NCBI GenBank assembly: GCA_017405645.1
Contig: JAFQZZ010000035.1
Location: 1-55,316, forward strand
DNA length: 55,316 nucleotides
From: Bacillota bacterium
GTDB taxonomy: Bacteria; Bacillota; Clostridia; Peptostreptococcales; Anaerovoracaceae
Reading direction: 5' to 3'
Positions 1 to 8,701 of this stretch are shown one piece after another. Under the pieces are notes generated by a model, which searched no databases, was not told the origin of the DNA, and saw nothing but the letters and a program-made list of their open reading frames with translations. The position numbers and the translations under genes were made by a program. Positions within the stretch are counted from its first letter, which is position 1. Each line of letters starts with the position of its first letter.

Positions 1-285
1 CTGAGTCTCAACGATCATGCCTTCCGCCAGCGGTTCCACGCAGGTACGCACGTTCGCGCGGCCATTCACTACCATACGGCACTCATTGCAACGTCCGATC
101 GCGCAGTAGATGCTGCGGCCTTGATGATTCTTCTGGCTGAAGTGCAGTGTCTTGTATCCTGCTGCATACAGCGCAGCTGCGACCGGTTCGCCTTCGAATC
201 CCTGGATCGGTTTCCCGTCGAAGTAAAACGTTACGGTCTTTCTTTCTGACTGTTCCCCTAAGATCGGGTGCTCGTCAATACGCAT
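1..285 (-). CDS. (2Fe-2S)-binding oxidoreductase subunit, 3' part cut by window edge
   Basis: The N-terminal 95 residues of a small ferredoxin-fold protein that runs off the left edge. The cysteine pattern YCAIGRCNEC, followed about 20 residues later by RTC, matches the plant-type [2Fe-2S] domain (Fer2_4) found in the alpha or gamma subunits of sarcosine oxidase and hydroxyproline/proline dehydrogenase-type complexes. It probably passes electrons from a flavoprotein partner encoded beyond the window. The start is placed at 285 because a strong AAAGGAGG (about 296-303) lies 9-10 nt upstream. An in-frame ATG at 294 sits directly against the Shine-Dalgarno sequence and is less likely. The gene is divergent from a GntR regulator that may control it. 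The substrate cannot be told from this fragment. Confidence 0.8.
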   Translation of the reverse strand, partial: MRIDEHPILGEQSERKTVTFYFDGKPIQGFEGEPVAAALYAAGYKTLHFSQKNHQGRSIYCAIGRCNECRMVVNGRANVRTCVEPLAEGMIVETQ

Positions 286-357
286 ACGAATCATACCTCC
301 TTTGTTTTTTACACTGATTAATCGGATTTCTCTCATTTCTGACAAATGATTATTGAA

Positions 358-387
358 AGTATAAAGTGGCGGTTTTCATGGTGTCAA
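358..387 (-). promoter_or_regulatory. Sigma-A promoter for the (2Fe-2S) gene
   Basis: On the minus strand a consensus TTGACA (387-382) is followed after 18 nt by TATACT (363-358), about 70 nt before the start codon at 285. It points away from the GntR gene, so the two genes share one regulatory interval. Confidence 0.65.
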
Positions 388-500
388 AATACAAACTGTG
401 GTCAGATATTGTTTGGAAGCGGATGCAATCCGGAAAAAACGCGCCTTAAAAAGCCTCTCTTTCCCGGATTGTTTTTGTTTTCAAACAACCCGCGCGATGA

Positions 501-518
501 TGTATAATAATTTATACA
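501..518. promoter_or_regulatory. Palindrome overlapping the GntR-gene -10 box, candidate operator
   Basis: The 18-nt sequence has perfect 7-nt arms, TGTATAA and TTATACA, around TAAT. It contains a perfect TATAAT at 503-508, 55 nt before the GntR start. FadR/FCD-type GntR proteins typically bind short palindromes with GTA/TAC half sites, so autoregulation here is a reasonable inference. No good -35 is seen for this TATAAT. Confidence 0.45.
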
Positions 519-562
519 GATGGAATCATTGTCCGGTTGTACCGTTAAGAGGAGGTAATGTG

Positions 563-1348
563 ATGGCCCCGAAGTCTTATGAAGAGAGTTTAAATGAAAA
601 ACTGGGGAAAAATCCGTTCTGTACCTTGGAGAGAGCTGTGTATGAAATTCTTTTGGATGGCATCATTACGTTTAAGATCACGCCGGGAACAAAACTCATT
701 GAATACCAGCTGGCAGAGCAGTTCGGAATCTCCAGAAGCCCGATACGGGAAGCGATCCTGCAGCTGGAAGAGCAGGGATTCGTGACAAAAGAACTGTACA
801 AAACCGTCGTTGTGGAACCCTTTGACATCGCGGAATACAATGAACTGATCGAATTCCGCTGTCTTCTGGAACCGGCGGCCACCGGCATGGCCAGTCTCCT
901 GATGACGGATGACGACATGAAGCAGCTGAAAGAGTATGCGGACCGCATCGATGAGATGTGCAAGGACGGTGACTTCAGTCTTTTGTCGGAATACGAAAAC
1001 CTGTTCCATGAATTTATCATCCAGAGCTGCCATAACCGTTATATCATCAATGCCTATAAAAACATCCAGCCCTATCTGACCCGCAGCAGGGCCGCCTACC
1101 TGTATGTCAACAAGGATCTGACGCCCCAGCTCTGCGTGGAGGAGCATTCCCTGATCTATAACAGCCTGCTCCTGAAAAACAAAGAGCTTGCGGAGCATAT
1201 CGTGCATCAGCTTCTCAAGATGCTGCTGATGCCTTCGGTCCGGAGATCGAAGAATTACGCGGCCGGGGATCATCCGTACGAACAGATCCTCAAACAGGAA
1301 AAAAGCCTGCTGATACAATTGACAGAGCTGCACCAGAGGAACACTTGA
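563..1348 (+). CDS. GntR family transcriptional regulator with FCD ligand-binding domain
   Basis: A 261-residue one-component regulator. Residues about 20-85 form the winged helix-turn-helix (LAEQFGISRSPIREAILQLE is the recognition part). Residues about 95-230 are the all-helical FCD domain, with the spaced Asp/His residues (HEFI, EEHSLIYNSLL, a later His) that usually bind a metal and a small carboxylate. The start at 563 is chosen because AGGAGG (550-555) lies 7 nt upstream. The reading frame is open further upstream but has no ribosome site there. The gene is transcribed away from the (2Fe-2S) oxidoreductase gene, so it is probably the local regulator of that catabolic operon, sensing its substrate. 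The ligand is unknown. Confidence 0.88.
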   Translation: MAPKSYEESLNEKLGKNPFCTLERAVYEILLDGIITFKITPGTKLIEYQLAEQFGISRSPIREAILQLEEQGFVTKELYKTVVVEPFDIAEYNELIEFRCLLEPAATGMASLLMTDDDMKQLKEYADRIDEMCKDGDFSLLSEYENLFHEFIIQSCHNRYIINAYKNIQPYLTRSRAAYLYVNKDLTPQLCVEEHSLIYNSLLLKNKELAEHIVHQLLKMLLMPSVRRSKNYAAGDHPYEQILKQEKSLLIQLTELHQRNT

Positions 1349-1370
1349 AAAAGCGGAGCAGACATAAAAA

Positions 1371-1393
1371 ACCGGGACCCTGCGGGCCCCGGT
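1371..1393. terminator. Bidirectional intrinsic terminator between the GntR gene and rqcP
   Basis: A GC-rich hairpin with outer arms ACCGGG and CCCGGT and an inner CCC/GGG stem. On the plus strand it is followed by a T-rich run (1394-1405). On the minus strand it is followed by six T (complement of 1366-1371). It closes both the GntR gene and the long glmU-to-rqcP block. Confidence 0.75.
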
Positions 1394-1403
1394 CTTCTTT
1401 TGT

Positions 1404-1649
1404 TTAGGATTCGATCACTTCGTATAACTCGCCGGCGTCGTTTTTCGGAACGTGTTCGGCGATTTTTTTCACCCGGACGCTGACTTCGCCTCCGCCGAAT
1501 CTGACGGTGACGATGTCTCCCTCCTTCACCGGGCTGGAGGGCTTTGCCTGTTTCCCGTTGATGATGATCCGCTCCGTGTCGCAGGCCTCCTTGGCTACGG
1601 TCCGGCGCTTGATGATCCGGGAAACTTTCAAGAATTTATCAACTCTCAT
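1404..1649 (-). CDS. rqcP: RqcP/YabO, S4-domain RNA-binding protein of ribosome quality control
   Basis: An 81-residue protein that is almost entirely an S4 RNA-binding domain (MRVDKFLKVSRIIKRRTVAK through the INGK...K...V..GD segment). In Bacillus this protein (YabO/RqcP) works with RqcH to add alanine tails to nascent chains on stalled 50S subunits. Its place after mazG and a spoVB-like flippase is the conserved Firmicute yabM-yabN-yabO order. Here hup is interposed, as in some Clostridia. The Shine-Dalgarno AAAGGAG lies 5-6 nt upstream of the ATG at 1649. A hairpin between hup and this gene may lower its expression. The usual yabP, yabQ and divIC do not follow. Confidence 0.88.
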   Translation of the reverse strand: MRVDKFLKVSRIIKRRTVAKEACDTERIIINGKQAKPSSPVKEGDIVTVRFGGGEVSVRVKKIAEHVPKNDAGELYEVIES

Positions 1650-1674
1650 GTAAACTCCTTTCCCAAAGAAAAAA

Positions 1675-1692
1675 GCAGTGCCGAAGCACTGC
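1675..1692 (-). terminator. Hairpin with flanking A/T runs between hup and rqcP
   Basis: A perfect 7-bp stem GCAGTGC/GCACTGC with a CGAA loop. Reading on the minus strand it is followed by six T (complement of 1669-1674). It probably terminates most hup messages or attenuates rqcP. Confidence 0.6.
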
Positions 1693-1707
1693 TGTTTTTG
1701 CCATCTC

Positions 1708-1986
1708 TTATTTGTTGACAGCGTCTTTTAAAGCCTTGCCGGCTTTGAATGCAGGAGCCTTGGTCGCCGGGATCTTGATGGTCTTTTCCGGGTCTCTCGG
1801 ATTTCTGCCTTCTCTTTCTTTTCTGGTCCGTACTTCAAATGTGCCGAAGCCGATCAGCTGAACCTTGTCGCCTTTTACCAGCGCTTTTTCAATGCCGGCG
1901 AATACAGCGCTTACAGCTGCTTCTGCTTCCTTTTTCTTTAAACCTGTTTCTTCCGCAACGATTGCGATTAATTCTGTCTTGTTCAC
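1708..1986 (-). CDS. hup: HU family DNA-binding nucleoid protein
   Basis: A 92-residue histone-like protein. It opens with [20 protein letters not shown], the helical dimerisation region, and contains [20 protein letters not shown], the beta-arm that enters the DNA minor groove with the intercalating proline region. It packages and bends DNA non-specifically as a dimer. The length is standard. The start codon is GTG at 1986, with GGAGG just upstream. It sits 17 nt after mazG and ahead of rqcP, with a hairpin after it, so hup is probably made at higher level than rqcP. Confidence 0.95.
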   Translation of the reverse strand: MNKTELIAIVAEETGLKKKEAEAAVSAVFAGIEKALVKGDKVQLIGFGTFEVRTRKEREGRNPRDPEKTIKIPATKAPAFKAGKALKDAVNK

Positions 1987-2003
1987 GGGTAACCTCCTAT
2001 AAT

Positions 2004-2849
2004 TTATTCCCTCGCCTTCGCTTCCTCCCAGAGCCTGTCCATCTCATCCAATGTCATGCTCGTCAATTCCCTTCCCTGAGACCTGGCCATTTCTTCAATG
2101 TAACCAAATCTCCGGACAAACTTTCCGGAAGTAAAGGATAATGCCTCTTCGGGGTCCACATCCAGAAACCGTGCCACATTGACCACAGAAAAAAGCAGGT
2201 CTCCGACTTCTTCGAGGATGTGCTGCTTATCTGAGGTGTCATAGATTTCTTCTAATTCGTCAGTTTCTTCCCGGACCTTCGCAAAGGCGTCCTTCACGTC
2301 ATCCCAGTCGAACCCCACATCCCTGGCTTTTTTCTGGATCTTATCGCTCCGCATCAGGGCCGGCAGTTCTTTCGGGATCTCCGACATGAGCTGGGTTTGG
2401 GTTTTTTCACTGCGTTCTCGCTGTTTCATATTCTCCCATCTAACCAGTGCATTGTCAAGGGTTTTTGACGATTTTTCAATGTTTTCAGCGAAAAAAACGT
2501 GCGGATGCCGGAACAGCATTTTGTCGGATACTCTATTCAGCACGGAGGTCAGGTCGAAACTGCCCTCCCGTTCTCCCAGCAGTCCGTGATAAATCGCCTG
2601 GAGGATGAAGTCCCCCAGTTCCTCTTCCAGGTGATCTGCGTCCTTGGCGTTGATGGCATCGATCACCTCGTAGGTTTCCTCGATCATGTACTTCCGAAGG
2701 GATTCGTGGGTCTGGACCCGGTCCCAGGGACAGCCGTCCTCGCTGAGCAGAAACCGGATGATGGCCGTGACCCGTTCAAAAGCTTCCCCGGCGGTCTCGC
2801 CGGGCTGGCTGAATTCTTCATAAAGCTGTCGGATCTCTTCTTTTGTCAT
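2004..2849 (-). CDS. mazG: MazG nucleoside triphosphate pyrophosphohydrolase (YabN-like)
   Basis: A 281-residue protein with two tandem MazG helical domains (about 25-120 and 165-260). The first has the metal-binding EETYEVIDA...EEELGD pattern and the second repeats it as [11 protein letters not shown]...EEVGDLLFS. MazG hydrolyses (d)NTPs to NMP and pyrophosphate, cleaning non-canonical nucleotides or lowering nucleotide alarmone pools. The fused N-terminal methylase-like half of Bacillus YabN is absent. The ATG at 2849 follows a GGGGAAG ribosome site. It is 11 nt from the flippase gene upstream and 17 nt from hup downstream, so almost certainly co-transcribed. Confidence 0.93.
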   Translation of the reverse strand: MTKEEIRQLYEEFSQPGETAGEAFERVTAIIRFLLSEDGCPWDRVQTHESLRKYMIEETYEVIDAINAKDADHLEEELGDFILQAIYHGLLGEREGSFDLTSVLNRVSDKMLFRHPHVFFAENIEKSSKTLDNALVRWENMKQRERSEKTQTQLMSEIPKELPALMRSDKIQKKARDVGFDWDDVKDAFAKVREETDELEEIYDTSDKQHILEEVGDLLFSVVNVARFLDVDPEEALSFTSGKFVRRFGYIEEMARSQGRELTSMTLDEMDRLWEEAKARE

Positions 2850-2860
2850 GGTTCTTCCCC

Positions 2861-4465
2861 TTACCGCTGGATCTTTTCCACGATCTTCGCGATCTTGTTG
2901 CCCTTGGGCAGCATCCGGATCTCTTCCGTCGTGATCCCCTTGATGGCCAGGATCACCACGCCGTAGACCGCCACGCCCACCAGCACAGCGAAAATGGTGG
3001 ACAGGGCATTGCCCAGGATCAGGCCCGCCAGCCTGTATGCGCCGAACACCGCCGCCGCCATGATCACCGACGCCACGATGGGCTTCACGAAGGTCAGGCC
3101 CAGGTTGAATTTCGTCCGGGTCAGCCGCTTGACCGCCCGGTAATCCAGCACCGCTGCGATCACATAGGCCAAAACCGTACCGAAAGCGGCGCCCTTCACG
3201 TTGATGGCGGGGATCCCCACCAGGAAGATGGTGCAGAAGATCTTCGCCACGGCGCCGATCCCCAGGTTGATCACCGGGATGGATACCCGTCCGATCCCCT
3301 GCAGCATCCCCGTCAGGGTCTGCACGGTGGAGAGGAAGATGACGCCGATGCCCATGATGAACAGGCAGGAAGAACTGCTGATGGCGCTGGCCTGCTGCAT
3401 CGGGTACAGCAGCAGCATGATGGGTTTCGCCAGGACCATGATGCCCAGGGAGCAGGGCATACCGATCAGGATCGCGGTCCGGAGCCCCAGTTCCACATTT
3501 TTATGCACAAAATCCATATCCCTCCGCTGGAAAGCCGCCGAGATGACCGGCACCAGGCTCACCGCGATGCCCATGGAGAGCACCTGGGGGAAGTTGATGA
3601 TGGAAGCCACCATGCCGGACAGCTGGCCGTAGAGCTGCTCCGCCACGTCCGGCGCGAAGCCGGCGCCGTTCTGGAGCCGCCGCATGACCAGGGCCGAGTC
3701 GATGAAGTTCATGATGGCCATGATGGAAGCTCCGATGGTGACGGGGATCGAGATGATCAGCACCCGCTTGATGATGGAGCTGGTCTTCTCCTTCTTTTTC
3801 CGGACGCCTTCCCGGATATTCTTGAAAATGGATTTTCTTTTCTTTAAGTAGATCAGGAAAATGGCGATGCCCCCGAAGAGTCCGCCGAAGGATGCGCCGG
3901 AAGACGCGCCTGCCGCAGCCGCTTCCAGTCCGTGGGGCAGCAGGAAAATCGCCAGGGCCAGTCCGAAGACCACCCGGAAGAACTGTTCCACCACCTGGGA
4001 CGTGGCCGTGGGCGCCATGTTCTGCATGCCCTGGAAGTAGCCCCGGAAGGCCGCCATGATGGGCACGAACAGCAGCGCCGGCGCAATGGTCCGCATGGAG
4101 TAGTACGCGCCGGGATTTTTGATGATCTGGCAGATGGGCCCCGCGCCGAAGAAAAGGATCGCCGAGGTAGCGATGCCGATGCCCAGCATCAGCGCGAAGG
4201 ACGCCCGGAAGATCCGGTGGGCTTCCCAGTATTCGTCGGTGGCGCTCTTTTCCGAGATCATCTTGGAGATCGCCGTGGGGATCCCCGCGGTGGACAGGGT
4301 CAGCAAAAAGACGTAGATCGGGTAGGCCCCCTGATAATAGGCCAGTCCCTGGTCTCCGATAATGTTGCCCAGCGGGATGCGGAAGATTGCTCCCATGAAT
4401 TTGATGATGACGCCGGCCATGCCCATGATCAGCGCACCCTGTAAAAAGGTCTTCTTCTTTTCCAT
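2861..4465 (-). CDS. SpoVB/MurJ-type polysaccharide (lipid) flippase, MOP superfamily
   Basis: A 534-residue integral membrane protein with about 14 hydrophobic helices and an N-terminus (ALIMGMAGVIIKFMGAIFRI) typical of the SpoVB/YabM/YtgP group. These MOP-fold proteins flip lipid-linked sugars such as lipid II or polysaccharide precursors across the membrane. Arginines and glutamines in the first helices (RIPLGNIIGDQGLAYYQGAY) match the family's central cavity. Its place between mfd and mazG matches Bacillus yabM. Whether it serves vegetative lipid II flipping or spore cortex synthesis cannot be decided. AAAGAGGT lies 9 nt before the ATG. The upstream gap to mfd holds a palindromic dispersed repeat. 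Confidence 0.88.
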   Translation of the reverse strand: MEKKKTFLQGALIMGMAGVIIKFMGAIFRIPLGNIIGDQGLAYYQGAYPIYVFLLTLSTAGIPTAISKMISEKSATDEYWEAHRIFRASFALMLGIGIATSAILFFGAGPICQIIKNPGAYYSMRTIAPALLFVPIMAAFRGYFQGMQNMAPTATSQVVEQFFRVVFGLALAIFLLPHGLEAAAAGASSGASFGGLFGGIAIFLIYLKKRKSIFKNIREGVRKKKEKTSSIIKRVLIISIPVTIGASIMAIMNFIDSALVMRRLQNGAGFAPDVAEQLYGQLSGMVASIINFPQVLSMGIAVSLVPVISAAFQRRDMDFVHKNVELGLRTAILIGMPCSLGIMVLAKPIMLLLYPMQQASAISSSSCLFIMGIGVIFLSTVQTLTGMLQGIGRVSIPVINLGIGAVAKIFCTIFLVGIPAINVKGAAFGTVLAYVIAAVLDYRAVKRLTRTKFNLGLTFVKPIVASVIMAAAVFGAYRLAGLILGNALSTIFAVLVGVAVYGVVILAIKGITTEEIRMLPKGNKIAKIVEKIQR

Positions 4466-4562
4466 TCAGTCCGTACCTCTTTCCCTGTCCTTGTATTGCT
4501 CAGATGAATATTATATCACAAACCGCACCGGTTTGCTACAGGATTTGGGGAGATATTATCTT

Positions 4563-4609
4563 GCCTCCCCTTTGGGGGGGAGGTGTCACCGCAGGTGACG
4601 GAGAGGGGG
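4563..4609. repeat. Dispersed palindromic repeat, copy 1
   Basis: A GC-rich double-hairpin element in the mfd-to-flippase gap: GCCTCCCC and a run of G form one stem, and GTCACC GCAG GGTGAC forms a second. Read on the minus strand it matches the element at 45657-45714 (CCCCTCTCCGTCA, CTGCGG, CACCTC, AAGGGGAG blocks in the same order). Such elements are common, non-coding and REP-like in gut Firmicutes. In this position it will be in the mfd-spoVB message. Confidence 0.7.
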
Positions 4610-4617
4610 CCCGATGC

Positions 4618-7600
4618 TCATTCTTCCCCCTCATTGGTCATACTTCTCAGAAGCGCCAGAACTTCTTCCGGTTTTTGACGAATCTTTTCGATCCGGCAGG
4701 TGACGCCGGGCTTGCGGCCGGCCCGGAAGCGGACCCGCTCGCCCAGGGCCCGCACGGCGCCGCCGATGACGGCCGGAGTCATGCATTCCTGGTCCGGGAA
4801 ATGGACCGTGACGGTATTGCCTCCGTCGGTGATCCGCTCCGCCCTGAGTTTTTTCGCTTCCGCCTTGATCAGGGCCACCGTAATGAGGTTCTCTGCCGGC
4901 TGGGGCGGGTCCCCGAACCGGTCGATGAGCTCGTCCAGGATGTCGGAGCGGTCCTCCTCGGTCTGGGCCGAGGCGATCTTCTGGTACATCTCGATCCGCT
5001 GGATCTCGTCGGGGATGTAATCCTCCGGCAGGTAGGCGCTGACGTTCAGCTCGATGGCCACCTCCCGGGCCTCCTCCGGCAGGGGCTCGCCCTGCAGGGC
5101 CCTCAGGGTCTCGTCCAGCATCTTGCAGTAGAGTTCGTAGCCCACCGTGACCATATGGCCGCTCTGCTCGGTCCCCAGCAGGTTCCCGGCGCCCCTGAGC
5201 TCCAGGTCCCGCATGGCGATCTTGAAGCCGGCCCCCAGTTCGGTGAAGTCCCGGATGGCCGCCAGCCGCTTTTCCGATACTTCCGTCAGGGTCTTGTTCT
5301 TCCGGTAGGTCAGATAGGCGTAGGCGATCCGGGTGGAACGGCCCACCCGGCCCCTGAGCTGGTAGAGCTGGGACAGGCCGAACCGGTCCGCGTCCAGCAC
5401 GATCATCGTGTTGGCGTTGGGCATGTCGATGCCGGTCTCGATGATGGTTGTGCACACCAGGATGTCCGTCCGCTGCTCGGCGAAGTCGATGATGACGTTC
5501 TCCAGGGCCTCCTCGCTCATCTTTCCGTGTCCCACGGCCACCCGGGCCTGGGGCACCAGTTCCCGGATCCGGGCTTCCACCCGGTGGATGTCCCGGACCC
5601 GGTTATATACCACGAAGCTCTGTCCGCCCCGCTCCAGCTCGCTGAGCAGGGCGCTCCTGATGATGTCTTCGTCTTCTTCCATAACGTAGGTCTGCACCGG
5701 ATACCGCTCCTCCGGCGGCTCCTCGATGGTACTCATGTCCCGGGCCCCGGTCAGGGAAAGGTGCAGGGTCCGGGGGATCGGGGTGGCCGACAGGGTCAGC
5801 ACGTCCACGTTCTTCCGCATCATTTTCAGCGCTTCCTTGTGGCGGACGCCGAAGCGCTGCTCTTCGTCGATGATCAGCAGCCCCAGATCCTTGAAGGCGA
5901 TATCCGCAGAAAGGAGCCGGTGGGTGCCGATGACCACGTCGATCCGGCCGTCCTTCAGCTTCTGCACGATCTCCGCCTGCTGGGCGGGGGTCCGGAACCG
6001 GCTGAGCATCTCCACGTTAAAGGGGAAGTTCTCCAGGCGCTCCAGGAAGGTGTGGTAATGCTGGTTGGCCAGGATGGTGGTGGGCACCAGGATCGCCGCC
6101 TGCTTCCCGTCGGCGATGCACTTGAACACCGCCCGGGCCGCCACTTCGGTCTTTCCGTAGCCCACGTCTCCGCACAGGAGCCGCTCCATGGGGAAGGGCC
6201 GTTCCATGTCCCGCTTGACCTCCCGGATGCTCCGAAGCTGGTCGTCGGTCTCCACGTAGGGGAAGGCGTCCTCGAACTCCTTCTGCCACAGGGTGTCCTC
6301 CGAGAAGGCGAAGCCCGCGATGGCCCGCCGCTGGGCCGTCAGCTCCAGGATTTCCCGGGCCATCCGCTCGATGGAGGTCCTCACGTTTTCCTTGGCCTTC
6401 TTCCATTCGGACCCGGAGAGTTTGTTCACCCGGACCGTGACGCCGTCGCCGCCGATGTATTTCTGCACGCTGTCCATCTGGTCCACCGGCACGTAAAGCA
6501 CGTCCCGGCCGGCGTACTGGATCATCAGGTAATCCCGCTTGTATCCTTCCACCTCCAGCTGACGGATCTCCAGGAACCGCCCGATGCCGTGGTTCTCGTG
6601 GACCACGTAGTCCCCCTGGCGGATGTCCACGAAAGACTTGATAGGTTCCGCGTTTCTTTTCTTGGTCTGCCGGCGCTTCCGGGTGCGGGTCTTCTCAAAG
6701 ATGTCCGCATCGGAGATCCAGATGACCTTTTCGTCAGGGAAATCGCTGCCGGCGGACAGGTTCCCCTCCAGGATATGGTCCGCATAGACGTCGTTCCGGG
6801 TCAGGAACTCCCGGAGATTCTCCTGCCGTTCCCGGGAGGAACACACCAGGTTCACCTCGTAGCCTTTCTTCTTCAGGTCCCGGATGTCCTGCAGGAACCT
6901 CTCCATCCGACTGGCATAGACCGGCACTGCCCGGCTGCGGACTTCCACCGTCCGGGCTTCCGCCCCCAGGTCCTTGATCTTCCCGGTGAAGGCCGTGCAG
7001 ACCACGGTGAGATGCGCCGGGTCCTTCACCATTTTCGCCAGGTCCTCCTGGCGGGCGAAGAAATCAAAGTCCTCCGGCAGGGCGTCGCCCTTCTCCAGCA
7101 GCTGGGCGAACTCCTCCCGCTGCTCTTTTTCTCTCAGGATCGCATTTTCCCGGCAGCGGTCATAGTCCTCGATGATCACCGCGCCATCCTCCGGCAGATA
7201 GCCCGCCAGGTTCCGGCAGTCCTCATAAAACCAGGGCAGGTACCGGGCCAGCCCCTGGGGGTTGGCGCCGGTCCGGATGTGTTCCGCCAAAAGATCGGTC
7301 CGCTCCTTCAGTCTTTCCGCTTTTTCCTCTGTCAATACAGAAGCCTGCTCCGCCGCCCTGGCAAGTATCCGCTCCGCAACTTCTTCTCCCAGCTCGTCGG
7401 AGTAGAGGAGCTGCCGGGCCGGCCACACCGTCACCGACGGCAGAGTCCGCCGGGACCGCTGGGTCTGAGGGTCGAACTCCCGCAGGGAGTCCACGGTGTC
7501 GTCGAAGAATTCCGTCCGGACCGGGTATTCCCGGTCGTAGGGGAACAGGTCCAGGATGTCGCCCCGGAGGCTGTACTGGCCCCGGGACTCGATGGCGGGA

Positions 7601-8070
7601 CTGCGCTCGTAGCCCAGCAGGTACAGCCGCTGCTGCAATTCCGCCAGGTCGAAAACGCTGCCGGGCCGGATCTCAAAGACTTCCCTGCAGAAGACCTCTT
7701 TGGGCATCTGCTCTCTCAGGGCCGAATGGACGGAGGCCACCACCACGCAGGGTTCCCCGGAAGCCAGGGCCGTCAGGCTCTTCAGGCTCTCTTCCAGGTA
7801 AGTCCGGCTCCGGGCGTCGTAATTGAGGAAGATCCGCTCTTCCTCCGGCGCCAGCAGCAGGGGCTTGTCCTCTCCCAAAAAGAAAGAAAGGTCCTCCCAC
7901 AGCCGCTTCGCCCGCCCCTGGGACGAGGTCAGGATCAGCACCGGGCCCTTGCGCTCCTGCGCGATAACAGAAAGAAGCGGGGCTGTTCGTCCCTCCGAAA
8001 GCCCCGGTATCTTGTAGAGTCCCTTATTCAGTTGTGCGATCTCCCGGATCGCCTGAAACCGTACGTTCAT
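4618..8070 (-). CDS. mfd: Mfd, transcription-repair coupling factor
   Basis: A protein of about 1,150 residues that removes RNA polymerase stalled at DNA lesions and recruits UvrA. Seen in order: an N-terminal UvrB-like module; the CarD/RNA-polymerase-interaction domain at about 480-545 (GDYVVHENHGIGRF); the SF2 translocase with Walker A GDVGYGKTE (about 630), DEEQRFGV (about 738), SATPIPRT and the RGRVGRS motif (about 905); and the C-terminal TRCF domain. The frame stays open to 8151, but the ATG at 8070 (MNVRFQAIREIAQL) is preferred because it aligns with the usual Mfd N-terminus. Even so the gene overlaps the 3' end of pth by 47 nt, implying translational coupling. Bacillus has fin between these genes; here it is missing. 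Confidence 0.96.
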   Translation of the reverse strand: MNVRFQAIREIAQLNKGLYKIPGLSEGRTAPLLSVIAQERKGPVLILTSSQGRAKRLWEDLSFFLGEDKPLLLAPEEERIFLNYDARSRTYLEESLKSLTALASGEPCVVVASVHSALREQMPKEVFCREVFEIRPGSVFDLAELQQRLYLLGYERSPAIESRGQYSLRGDILDLFPYDREYPVRTEFFDDTVDSLREFDPQTQRSRRTLPSVTVWPARQLLYSDELGEEVAERILARAAEQASVLTEEKAERLKERTDLLAEHIRTGANPQGLARYLPWFYEDCRNLAGYLPEDGAVIIEDYDRCRENAILREKEQREEFAQLLEKGDALPEDFDFFARQEDLAKMVKDPAHLTVVCTAFTGKIKDLGAEARTVEVRSRAVPVYASRMERFLQDIRDLKKKGYEVNLVCSSRERQENLREFLTRNDVYADHILEGNLSAGSDFPDEKVIWISDADIFEKTRTRKRRQTKKRNAEPIKSFVDIRQGDYVVHENHGIGRFLEIRQLEVEGYKRDYLMIQYAGRDVLYVPVDQMDSVQKYIGGDGVTVRVNKLSGSEWKKAKENVRTSIERMAREILELTAQRRAIAGFAFSEDTLWQKEFEDAFPYVETDDQLRSIREVKRDMERPFPMERLLCGDVGYGKTEVAARAVFKCIADGKQAAILVPTTILANQHYHTFLERLENFPFNVEMLSRFRTPAQQAEIVQKLKDGRIDVVIGTHRLLSADIAFKDLGLLIIDEEQRFGVRHKEALKMMRKNVDVLTLSATPIPRTLHLSLTGARDMSTIEEPPEERYPVQTYVMEEDEDIIRSALLSELERGGQSFVVYNRVRDIHRVEARIRELVPQARVAVGHGKMSEEALENVIIDFAEQRTDILVCTTIIETGIDMPNANTMIVLDADRFGLSQLYQLRGRVGRSTRIAYAYLTYRKNKTLTEVSEKRLAAIRDFTELGAGFKIAMRDLELRGAGNLLGTEQSGHMVTVGYELYCKMLDETLRALQGEPLPEEAREVAIELNVSAYLPEDYIPDEIQRIEMYQKIASAQTEEDRSDILDELIDRFGDPPQPAENLITVALIKAEAKKLRAERITDGGNTVTVHFPDQECMTPAVIGGAVRALGERVRFRAGRKPGVTCRIEKIRQKPEEVLALLRSMTNEGEE

Positions 8071-8692
8071 TTGCTTCACCGGCCGGTTCCGCCCCCTCCG
8101 TTTCCGGTTCTTCCTTGGGCTTCTTCGGCTTCTTTTTCGGGTTATACTCATTCATGGCGATGTCGATGCCCCGCTCGATCCAGCATTCCAGCGCCGACAC
8201 CGAGGTCTCAATGGCTTCCCGGATCTTCGCGGACTCTTCTTTGGAAAACCCGGTCAGCACAAAGTCGATCATATCGCCTTTCTTTTCCGTGCCGATCCCC
8301 ACCCTCAGACGGGGGAAATCATCGAACTGCAGTTGATAGATGATGGATTTCATCCCGTTGTGGCTGCCGGCGCTGCCTTTTTTGCGCAGGCGGATGGAGC
8401 CCATGGGGATGTCCACGTCGTCGTAGACCACCATCAGCTCTTCCGGCTCGACATCGTAGTACTGCACCACCTCCCGGAGACTTTCCCCGCTGAGGTTCAT
8501 GTAGGTCTGGGGCTTCACCAGCAGGACCTTTTGTCCCGCGATGATCCCCTCGCCCACCAGTGCTTTATGCTTGATCTTCCGGATCCGGATGCTGTTCTTT
8601 TCCGCAAAGGCATCCAGCACCAGAAAACCCATGTTATGTTTTGTATTTTCGTATTTTCGGCCCGGATTCCCCAGGCCAGCGATCACAAGCAT
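8024..8692 (-). CDS. pth: Peptidyl-tRNA hydrolase (Pth/SpoVC)
   Basis: A 222-residue esterase that releases peptides from prematurely dropped peptidyl-tRNA. Family motifs are clear: GLGNPGRKYENTKHNMGF with the catalytic His near residue 20, KPQTYMNLSGES, YDDVDIPMG with the catalytic Asp near 93, and GSAGSHNGMKSI. The core ends near residue 185. A charged, proline- and glutamate-rich tail of about 35 residues (KKKPKKPKEEPE...) is longer than usual. Part of this tail is encoded in the stretch that overlaps the start of mfd. Nine nucleotides separate it from prs. Confidence 0.95.
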   Translation of the reverse strand: MLVIAGLGNPGRKYENTKHNMGFLVLDAFAEKNSIRIRKIKHKALVGEGIIAGQKVLLVKPQTYMNLSGESLREVVQYYDVEPEELMVVYDDVDIPMGSIRLRKKGSAGSHNGMKSIIYQLQFDDFPRLRVGIGTEKKGDMIDFVLTGFSKEESAKIREAIETSVSALECWIERGIDIAMNEYNPKKKPKKPKEEPETEGAEPAGEANERTVSGDPGDRTTE

Positions 8693-8701
8693 CGTTCTGT
8701 C

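Noticed and set aside
501..518. The palindrome as an intrinsic terminator
   Set aside because: It is AT-rich, lies upstream of the GntR start and contains a perfect -10 box, so a promoter/operator reading fits better.
2843..3847. A His/Asp/Gln-rich plus-strand frame opposite the flippase gene
   Set aside because: This is the antisense image of membrane-helix codons; the minus strand is a full-length MOP flippase.
4504..8343. A plus-strand open frame of about 1,279 codons antisense to mfd and pth
   Set aside because: Composition is rich in Gly, Pro, His, Asp and Arg with no domain. It mirrors the codon bias of the true minus-strand mfd, whose catalytic motifs are all present.
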